Below are positions 1 to 5,445 of a DNA stretch of 64,000 bases, piece after piece. A program made the position numbers and the translations under genes. Location: positions 248,001 to 312,000 of the forward strand of contig NZ_NCSY01000002.1 in the NCBI RefSeq assembly GCF_002156875.1, written 5' to 3'. The notes under the pieces are model-generated. The model saw nothing but the letters and a program-made list of their open reading frames with translations. It was not told the origin of the DNA and made no database searches. The first letter of the stretch is position 1. Each line of letters begins with the position of its first letter. Origin of the DNA: Bacillus sp. EAC (GTDB lineage Bacteria; Bacillota; Bacilli; Bacillales; Bacillaceae_G).

Positions 1-144
1 AAGGGAGAAAATTACAATTGCTAAAATACCAATTACAGTTGTTAATGGCTCTAAACTTGCTAAGAAAGTGCCTTCTAAAGGAACTTTTATTAATGCAAAA
101 CCAGCTAAAATACCAGCTAACATTTGAAGAATAAATCGATCCAT
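1..144 (-). CDS. Partial small membrane protein, cut by window edge
   Basis: Forty-eight N-terminal codons are visible, starting at an ATG (144-142) behind a clear GGAGGG ribosome site about six bases upstream. The product begins MDRFILQMLAGILAGFALI and is strongly hydrophobic, with two potential membrane segments (about residues 4-19 and 33-48) separated by a short polar turn. The reading frame runs off the left edge, so neither the length nor the family can be judged. I do not recognise it. Confidence 0.55.
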   Translation of the reverse strand, partial: MDRFILQMLAGILAGFALIKVPLEGTFLASLEPLTTVIGILAIVIFSL

Positions 145-334
145 GTTGTTTTCCCTCCTATCAATATATTTTATGTACATTTGAAAGGTAGGTTCAACAA
201 AAGATAGACTTTTATAAAAATGTGCGTATATCATGGTCAACATCTACACGTTATTTTCGTCATTTTGGATCTTGAAAGATTTCTAATAAGAATTCTCAAA
301 AATCATAGTCAATAGGTTCAAAATACTTTCGCTT

Positions 335-679
335 CTACACGATTGGTTTTTCAAAGATAAATACGGATACAGCCATATCCTCTTCAATCTTTGCATCCGA
401 AAATAAATGAAGTAGCTTCGAACCGACAAGCTCTTCCATTTCTTCAGGAACCTCCTGCCTATATACATCCCTAATCATTTCGGTTCTCGCACTATGAATT
501 ACTTTTTTTCCTTCTTGGGATTTTGCTATAAACTTTTCCGTAGGAGTTAGAATACCACTCATTGTCGTTACTGCCATATTCTCAACGAAATGAGTAAAAA
601 TCCGCTCTGGGCCCTTTCCGAAAATTTCTTTCCGCATTTTCCGCACGATATCATTAAACGCTGTTTCCTTTTTCCCCAT
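335..679 (-). CDS. MpsC-family (DUF2294) protein
   Basis: This 114-residue protein matches my memory of the DUF2294 family, now called MpsC after the third gene of the staphylococcal membrane-potential-generating system MpsABC. Visible hallmarks are the N-terminal KMRKEIFGKGPERI segment, the central LTPTEKFIA stretch, HSARTEMIRDVYR, and a C-terminal VSVFIFEKPIV. It has no membrane segment, so it is presumably cytosolic. The start is the ATG at 679, because AGGAGG lies seven bases ahead; an upstream in-frame ATG has no ribosome site. Family members are often scattered singly in Bacillaceae, and no MpsA or MpsB partner is visible here, so a role in ion transport is only inherited from the family name. 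Confidence 0.75.
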   Translation of the reverse strand: MGKKETAFNDIVRKMRKEIFGKGPERIFTHFVENMAVTTMSGILTPTEKFIAKSQEGKKVIHSARTEMIRDVYRQEVPEEMEELVGSKLLHLFSDAKIEEDMAVSVFIFEKPIV

Positions 680-732
680 ATTCTTGCCTCCTAACAATTC
701 AATTCTTACTAAATTTACTGATTAATTTTGTC

Positions 733-760
733 TTGTTTTTTTGGATGAGAGGAGTATAAT
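733..760 (+). promoter_or_regulatory. Candidate sigma-A promoter ahead of the TRIC-family gene
   Basis: TTGTTT (733-738), a 16 bp spacer and a perfect TATAAT (755-760). Transcription from here would run through the terminator-like hairpin at 881-929 before reaching the gene at 1033, giving a leader of about 265 nt. Confidence 0.45.
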
Positions 761-880
761 TATGTCTATTGAACATAATTTATACAAATTTTATGAATGG
801 AATTCTAATAAAATATTTTGTTAGAGCTCTATTTAATATTCCCAATGGAATGATTCATTAGTAGGAATTGCTAATTGATT

Positions 881-929
881 ACTCCACCACAACATCTCTT
901 TAGATGATCTCTTGTGGTGGAGTTTTTTT
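881..929 (+). terminator. Terminator-like hairpin in the leader of the TRIC-family gene
   Basis: Perfect 12 bp arms ACTCCACCACAA (881-892) and TTGTGGTGGAGT (912-923) are followed by seven T residues. No plus-strand gene lies upstream, so this looks like a transcription attenuator in the 5' leader of the gene at 1033 rather than the end of an operon. Confidence 0.7.
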
Positions 930-1032
930 GTGTGGAAAAAGAAAGCAATCTTTTCTCTCTCACGATACTCTATTCCATTGGTCCCATTTTTCAATTAACT
1001 ATTAACATACTATATTAGGGGGTATTAGAGGA

Positions 1033-1641
1033 ATGTCTTGGACAGTTCTACATTTTATCGGAATTATTTCATATGCAGCAAGTGGAGCATTTGTTGCTCT
1101 TGAAGCTGAATATTCTTTTATCGGAGTTTACGCTTTGGGATTAACCACAGCATTCGGAGGAGCGATGATTCGAAATTATATTATCGGTGTCCCTGTCTCT
1201 GAACTATGGATCCATTCCATCATTTTAACGGTTTTAATGACTCTGACAATCATCGTATTATTACCGCTAAAGTGGATCAATCATTGGAAACGATGGAGTT
1301 TATTTTTTGATTCAATTGGACTTGCTTCATTTGCTCTCCAAGGAGCAATGTCAGCAAAAGAAGTTTTTTCGGATGATTTTGGCGTAATGATATTGGCATC
1401 TATGTTTACCGGCGTTGGAGGAGGGATGATTCGTGACATAATAGCTGCTCGAAAACCTCTTGCCTTAAAAGAAGAAATCCATGCAATATTAACGATTTTA
1501 TGTGCTATATGTATATGGCTTGGTTGGAACAGCCCACTTCAGTTGACTCTGATTGTCCTGGTTGTTATCGCTTTACGCATGTCTGCTATTCGCTATCAGT
1601 GGAGGCTGCACTTACCCTGCCACTTTAGAAAAGGGAGTTAA
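1033..1641 (+). CDS. TRIC / UPF0126 family membrane protein
   Basis: This 202-residue integral membrane protein has the two repeated glycine-rich motifs of the UPF0126 (prokaryotic TRIC) family: FGGAMIRN at 41-48 and VGGGMIRD at 128-135, each in one half of an internally duplicated fold. Six or seven hydrophobic segments are visible. Bacterial TRIC proteins form trimeric channels for monovalent cations, and some enterobacterial relatives have been linked to glycine transport; which applies here cannot be told. The ATG at 1033 is preceded by AGGGGG ten bases upstream. The C-terminus (RLHLPCHFRKGS) is unusually basic and could reflect a small terminal frameshift. The long leader with a terminator hairpin suggests regulated read-through. 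Confidence 0.82.
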   Translation: MSWTVLHFIGIISYAASGAFVALEAEYSFIGVYALGLTTAFGGAMIRNYIIGVPVSELWIHSIILTVLMTLTIIVLLPLKWINHWKRWSLFFDSIGLASFALQGAMSAKEVFSDDFGVMILASMFTGVGGGMIRDIIAARKPLALKEEIHAILTILCAICIWLGWNSPLQLTLIVLVVIALRMSAIRYQWRLHLPCHFRKGS

Positions 1642-2101
1642 ACAGATACATTTATGTATTCTACTGCCAGGTGAAGATTCTTTAGGAAAATCAATCTATA
1701 AAAAGGTGATTTAAGTTTTAGCAGTCAAATAAAACTTAACTACTTAATTTTTTAAAAAAGGAAACACATATAAGCCCAGCTAGTCACCTTACTGGGCTAT
1801 ATTAGAATATTAAAGAAAATTTTAACCGGTGAACCTTAGACTTTTAACAATAATTTTCAACTTCTTCAGTGGGAGCCTATATCGAAAATAACTTTAGACT
1901 ATGTCCAACTTTTATATATTATTGGAGCAATTTTTTAAACTTAAAACCTGATTAACTTAGACATCTTACCTTACATAATCCTATATAGTTCAACAGTACA
2001 ATTCAATCATACTTAGTAAAACTATTTAAGCAATCAAGTTGTGAATCTAAGGGTTTATGGGTGGTTAACGCAAGTGATAGGTAGATCATTAAGGATTTTG
2101 C
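1642..2101. other. Intergenic stretch without a supportable gene
   Basis: AT-rich DNA. I see only an imperfect hairpin, AGCCCAG ... CTGGGCT, at about 1773-1798; it has no T-tract on either strand that would make it a convincing terminator. No reading frame with a ribosome site stands out. Confidence 0.4.
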
Positions 2102-2132
2102 AAAAAAAAAACCAGCTCAAAATAGCTGGTTT
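2102..2132 (-). terminator. Rho-independent terminator
   Basis: Nine-base arms AAACCAGCT (2109-2117) and AGCTGGTTT (2124-2132) lead on the minus strand into a run of nine or more T residues. It sits just after the small reading frame ending at 2136, which supports that frame being transcribed. Confidence 0.75.
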
Positions 2133-2135
2133 AGC

Positions 2136-2246
2136 TTAAAATACAATCTTCAGTATCCCGCCTAGTAGTAATAGTACAGATCCTGTCAATAGAGTAATTC
2201 TCGTGGATCGATTAGATTTATGAAAAAGTTTAATTAATATTTTCAA
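2136..2246 (-). CDS. Possible 36-residue membrane peptide
   Basis: A short frame beginning at TTG (2246) and ending at 2136 encodes a basic N-terminal half (KILIKLFHKSNRSTRI) followed by one hydrophobic segment (TLLTGSVLLLLGGILKIVF). A GTGAGGTG ribosome site lies directly before the TTG; its spacing is short, so the true start could be a few codons later. The strong terminator at 2102-2132 follows four bases after the stop. No family is recognised. The case rests on ribosome site, amphipathic composition and terminator placement; it could still be chance. Confidence 0.4.
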   Translation of the reverse strand: MKILIKLFHKSNRSTRITLLTGSVLLLLGGILKIVF

Positions 2247-2654
2247 CACCTCACTTTTAATAAATAGCTTACTAATATTTATTATGAGTAAACATTTAAT
2301 AAGATAAGAGTATTCATGTAAATAGTTATAGTTCAGTCCGACATTATACGTTTTTAATAGAAGTTTCTAATATAACCATTGCATGCCTTAGACAAATAAA
2401 GAATGGATTCAATTTAGCAAAATACGTACATACTTTTAAAAGAATTATAATTATTATACTTAGAATTTAGAGCTTTTTGTAAGGATTACAGTGGTTTTTT
2501 AGTTTTCGACAATCGGTTATACTTTTCCTTTTTGGCTTGGAGATGTGATCTAAAAGGAACTAATACCAGTGGTTTAATAAAAATATGTATAGTAAAATTA
2601 AACAATTAAGTAAAGGTAAAAAATGGTATGAAGAATTTGAGTGAGGTGTTCTGT

Positions 2655-3248
2655 ATGACAGAGAATAAAATTAATCCTAAGGTTGATGTATTTTTAAGGA
2701 AAGCCAAAAAGTGGCAGGAAGAGTACGAGAAGTTGAGAAAAATCGTACTTGATTGTGAACTGACCGAAGATTTTAAGTGGATGCATCCTTGTTACACTTT
2801 TGAGAATAAAAATATAGTTTTAATACATGGATTTAAGGAATATTGTGCGCTTCTGTTTCACAAGGGTGCCCTGTTAAAGGACTCCAACGGTATTCTAATC
2901 CAACAAACGGAGAATGTGCAGGCGGCGCGCCAGATTCGCTTCACGAATGTTCAAGAAATAATCGAGATGGAAGACATCATAAAGGCCTATATTTATGAAG
3001 CCATTGAAGTGGAAAAAGCCGGCTTAGAAGTGGAATTTAAAAAGAGCTCAGAATATATAATTCCTGAAGAATTCCAACTTAAATTAGATGAAATTCCTGA
3101 CTTAAAAACTGCTTTTGAAGCATTAACACCAGGTCGACAAAGAGCATATATTCTTCATTTTTCTGCACCTAAACAATCTAAAACTCGAGAGTCAAGGGTT
3201 GAAAAATGTATGCCGCAAATTCTCAATGGAAAAGGGTTAAATGATTAG
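2655..3248 (+). CDS. YdeI-like DUF1801 protein
   Basis: This 197-residue cytosolic protein has the layout of the B. subtilis YdeI / DUF1801 family. An N-terminal DUF1801 fold contains the hydrophobic strand MHPCYTFENKNIVLIHGFKEYCALLFHKGALL. The C-terminal tail is diagnostic: LTPGRQRAYILHFSAPKQSKTRESRVEKCMPQIL. Family function is unknown; related small domains bind ligands or stress-associated partners. The ATG at 2655 is chosen because GAGGTG lies seven bases upstream; an ATG nine codons earlier lacks such a site. A hairpin terminator follows at 3283-3318. It is a single-gene unit among decayed genes, as expected for an accessory region. Confidence 0.82.
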   Translation: MTENKINPKVDVFLRKAKKWQEEYEKLRKIVLDCELTEDFKWMHPCYTFENKNIVLIHGFKEYCALLFHKGALLKDSNGILIQQTENVQAARQIRFTNVQEIIEMEDIIKAYIYEAIEVEKAGLEVEFKKSSEYIIPEEFQLKLDEIPDLKTAFEALTPGRQRAYILHFSAPKQSKTRESRVEKCMPQILNGKGLND

Positions 3249-3282
3249 ACGATAGTCTACTTTAATCTATTTGCGTTCAATA

Positions 3283-3318
3283 AAAAGGAACACATTCTAA
3301 AATAAATGTGTTCCTTTT
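3283..3318. terminator. Bidirectional hairpin terminator after the YdeI-like gene
   Basis: Perfect 14-base arms, AAAAGGAACACATT (3283-3296) and AATGTGTTCCTTTT (3305-3318), carry A- and T-tracts at their ends, so it can act in both directions. Confidence 0.75.
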
Positions 3319-3340
3319 AGCTTAATTATTTCCGTCTTTT

Positions 3341-3371
3341 ATGAACAATCACAACAATTGTGATTGTTCAT
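3341..3371. repeat. Perfect 14 bp inverted repeat with 3 bp loop
   Basis: ATGAACAATCACAA (3341-3354) and TTGTGATTGTTCAT (3358-3371) are exact reverse complements separated by CAA. There is no T-tract, so it is not an ordinary terminator. It lies next to short TTCCGG-containing repeats. Confidence 0.7.
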
Positions 3372-3490
3372 TATCTTCCGGAATACGTTGTTAATATCTC
3401 GGCTATTATTAAATCACTTTTTTCATAATCCTCCGGAAAATTTATTTTATTATTGATAATATGAAGATTTTTATCATAAACTTTCGGAAA
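3360..3490 (-). repeat. Dispersed TTCCGGA-type short repeats (three units, minus strand)
   Basis: Read on the minus strand, three related units occur at about 3378-3360, 3441-3418 and 3490-3470: ATTCCGGAAGATAATGAAC, TTTCCGGAGGATTATGAA and TTTCCGAAAGTTTATGATAA. The same motif appears three times on the plus strand at 7653-7715. Confidence 0.5.
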
Positions 3491-3516
3491 AACATTCACT
3501 AACTTTTACAACTAAT

Positions 3517-3552
3517 AGAAAAAGGGCTACAAAAATGTAGCCCTTCCTTTTT
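3517..3552 (-). terminator. Terminator for the small membrane-protein gene
   Basis: Arms AAGGGCTACA (3522-3531) and TGTAGCCCTT (3536-3545). On the minus strand the stem is followed by a T-rich tract just downstream of the gene ending at 3592. Confidence 0.75.
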
Positions 3553-3591
3553 CAACTATCGCATGCGTTAGTTACATAAGGAATTTGATTT

Positions 3592-3819
3592 TTATAAAGA
3601 AAATATCGGCAATACACTAAAGGAAATACCCATTAATAAAAATATAATTTTACCTACATACCATGGAAGCATCAAGAAGAGATCAACAGTAATATATATA
3701 CTTCCTCTTTTTTTTGCCTTTTCGTGACTTTTTTTGTTATAGAATATCGCAATAATTATAACAATAGCGATTCCAAGAATTTGTGCGAAAAAAGCTCCTG
3801 ATGATATATATTCATTCAT
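3592..3819 (-). CDS. Small two-helix membrane protein, unknown
   Basis: This 75-residue hydrophobic protein has two clear membrane segments (about residues 9-27 and 44-74) joined by a basic loop, YNKKSHEKAKKRGS, which should face the cytosol. The ribosome site is weak (AATGTGAA ahead of the ATG at 3819), so the start is uncertain. A strong terminator follows at 3517-3552. It lies downstream, on the same strand, of two broken genes, so it may be a surviving member of a decaying group. Small proteins of this type are common in Bacillaceae; I cannot assign a role. Confidence 0.55.
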   Translation of the reverse strand: MNEYISSGAFFAQILGIAIVIIIAIFYNKKSHEKAKKRGSIYITVDLFLMLPWYVGKIIFLLMGISFSVLPIFSL

Positions 3820-3865
3820 TTCACATTTTAATATGATTTACATTAAATTATATCATTTCTTATTG

Positions 3866-3895
3866 AACTAGAACGGCAAATACTTAAATAAGAAA
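3866..3895. repeat. Short dispersed repeat, copy A
   Basis: AACTAGAACGGCAAATACTT followed by AAATAAGAAA closely resembles the segment at 7566-7594 (CTAAACTGCCAAATACTTGA then ATAAGGAAA). Both sit in intergenic DNA near terminators, one on each side of the endonuclease gene. Confidence 0.45.
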
Positions 3896-3943
3896 AAGCT
3901 TTATTTTAATTGATTTATACTAAAGGTAAAGGTAGTAAAGTGT

Positions 3944-4429
3944 CTAATCCCAATAATTAAACAATACATCACCTATTGTTATTGGGTTCCAACGTTCAAC
4001 TTGTTCTTTAATTGTACGCACATTTCTTAATTCTTCATGATCTTCAAGAAAAAAATTCTTGTTTAGGTCACTTACTTTCATTACTGTATAACCCGTAAAC
4101 TCTACTGCCAACTCTTCAAATTCGATAAACTCCAATGGGAATGAATTTCCAAATTCACCGAATTCATCTGCAACACAAAATGCTACAAAAGGCTGTGCAT
4201 CATTTACTACTGCATAAATAGGTTTTGGAAGAAAGAAAAACTTTACTGCATAAAAATTTTTATAATCCCTTTCTAAATCAATTAATATCTCACATTTAAT
4301 ATGTCTTCTTGAAGCGATCTCTTTACACTAAGAATAAAACTTTGATTTATTTATAGTGGGTGGCTCTGGATCTTCTCCTGGCATGTAATATCCACCCGTT
4401 ATTCCATATGGTAAATTCATTTTGGTCAT
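3944..4429 (-). pseudogene. Gene of unknown function interrupted by one amber stop
   Basis: Starting at the ATG at 4429, behind an AGGAGTT ribosome site, a single frame of 162 codons runs to 3944. It is broken only by TAG at 4330-4328 (codon 34). The N-terminal part begins MTKMNLPYGITGGYYMPGED; after the stop the frame continues CKEIASRRHIKCEILIDLE and ends NPITIGDVLFNYWD. No frameshift is needed. The downstream 63-residue frame from an internal ATG has no ribosome site and is only a fragment. I do not recognise the family; its size, acidic character and position among decayed genes recall toxin-immunity proteins, but that is inference. A sequencing error at one base could also explain the stop. 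Confidence 0.7.
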
Positions 4430-4531
4430 TTTTAACTCCTATATCAAATTGTATTTTAATTAAATTAATTATTCCAATTAAATGGACCTGAAATGATATT
4501 CCTTGAAGAAAATATCCTGTCATTTAGTGCA

Positions 4532-4558
4532 TTAAAAAAAGAACTGCCGAAGCAGTTC
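4532..4558 (-). terminator. Strong terminator with a TTCG tetraloop
   Basis: On the minus strand GAACTGC, loop TTCG, GCAGTTC, then seven T residues. It follows the degraded gene at 4625-5075 and would have ended its transcript. Confidence 0.85.
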
Positions 4559-4568
4559 GTGGTTGTTT

Positions 4569-4588
4569 AACTAACGCATGCCTTAGTT
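4569..4588. repeat. Near-palindromic AACTAACGCATGCCTTAGTT element
   Basis: This 20-mer is one base away from the perfect palindrome AACTAACGCATGCGTTAGTT. Related half-sites occur at 3558-3573 (CGCATGCGTTAGTTA) and 2381-2391 (GCATGCCTTAG), always in intergenic DNA. Confidence 0.5.
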
Positions 4589-4624
4589 GAATTAGAAAGG
4601 AAATTAGTAGTTATCAAACAAAAA

Positions 4625-5075
4625 TTATTTTTCATTTAAGAATTTAAAAATCCTCCATAATTCTCCAATATTATTTACTAAATCCTCTTGTAAGCATGAA
4701 TTTGAATACCAATATAATATAATCCTGATTCCTCCGTATCATAAAATGACCTTACAAATCTGTCACTCGATTCCTCGAATCATACATTAGTTGATTCGTT
4801 AACAAACTTAAATGAATTATTTATATTTAATTTCACCATTTATTTTTTCAAATTCTTCTTTGAACATCCAAATGAATACACCTGTAGTTAGTCCTACATT
4901 AGGGGAAGTAGTGTCAGAGATTCAATCAGTAATTGTTACATTTCTTTCCACTTGACAATCAACTTTTATTTAATACTGTTAACATTAAATCATATCGCAC
5001 TTTTCGATTCTTGTCAAAAATATCTTGAATTCCATAAAGCACTGCATTACAATCACAGTATAAACAAACTACGTA
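4625..5075 (-). pseudogene. Heavily degraded gene of unknown function
   Basis: Protein-like text can be read on the minus strand only by changing frame and passing stops. Near 5063-4986 it reads YCDCNAVLYGIQDIFDKNRK and on to LMLTVLNKS; after a frame change it reads VERNVTITD, a TGA, then ISDTTSPNVGLTTGVFIWMF. After another frame change it reads INNSFKFVNESTNV, a TGA, then FEESSDRFVRSFYDTEESGL and YYIGIQIHAY. A last change gives QEDLVNNIGELWRIFKFLNEK and a stop at 4625. At least three frameshifts and two in-frame stops are implied. Amino-acid composition is ordinary and the pieces join smoothly, which random DNA rarely does. The family is not recognised. Its upstream end abuts the ribosome site of the divergent endonuclease gene at 5084-5090. 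Confidence 0.5.
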
Positions 5076-5094
5076 ACACAACTAGAGGGGCAGA

Positions 5095-5445
5095 TTGATT
5101 GAATTGGTAAAAAGAATACTAACAGACCAACAAGTAATAGAAATAAAAACAAAGTTAATGAACGGTGTTTCTAATGTTGAGTTGACACGAGAATATGAGG
5201 TGTCATCTGCACTTATAGCAGATATTAAAAAAATGAAAACATACAAAAATATTTTTGTTCAAGGATGCAATGTTAGACCCAAGCCACCTGTTCCACAAAC
5301 TCTTGTGAGTAAGCTTCTTCTTGAGGGAGTTGTGTATAATGAGATAGCCGAAAAGTGTGGTGTAAATAAGGCAACAATAGTTAGAATAAGAAAAAAATGG
5401 AAGCAGAAGGGATTATTGGCAAACATGATAACAACAAAAGATTAA
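5095..5445 (+). CDS. N-terminal part of a modular HTH / GIY-YIG protein (zero frame)
   Basis: This 116-residue frame starts at TTG (5095), five bases after AGAGGGG. It holds two DNA-binding-type modules that recur in the overlapping downstream frame: a type-A module (residues 9-58, LTDQQVIEIKTKLMNGVSNVELTREYEV...) and a type-B helix-turn-helix module (about 64-105, LVSKLLLEGVVYNEIAEKCGVNKATIVRIRKK). After RIRKK the frame reads WKQKGLLANMITTKD and stops, whereas in all other type-B modules the same position continues as in the -1 frame (MEAEGII). The natural continuation therefore lies in the next frame. The join falls on A_AAA_AAA at 5391-5397. I read it as the first part of one roughly 777-residue protein, expressed by -1 frameshifting or recently broken. 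Confidence 0.7.
   Translation: MIELVKRILTDQQVIEIKTKLMNGVSNVELTREYEVSSALIADIKKMKTYKNIFVQGCNVRPKPPVPQTLVSKLLLEGVVYNEIAEKCGVNKATIVRIRKKWKQKGLLANMITTKD
5391..5397 (+). other. A_AAA_AAA slippery heptamer (-1 frameshift site or mutation hotspot)
   Basis: In the zero frame the codons are AGA AAA AAA TGG, so seven A residues fall exactly as X_XXY_YYZ with all A. A one-base backward slip continues as ATG GAA GCA GAA, entering the 676-codon frame with correct module phasing. Confidence 0.65.

Noticed and set aside
1773-1798. Terminator of the TRIC-family gene
   Set aside because: Seven-base arms without a T-tract on either strand; support too weak.
3360-3490. CRISPR-like array suggested by the TTCCGG repeats
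   Set aside because: Units are diverged, unevenly spaced, only three per block, and there are no constant-length spacers or cas genes.
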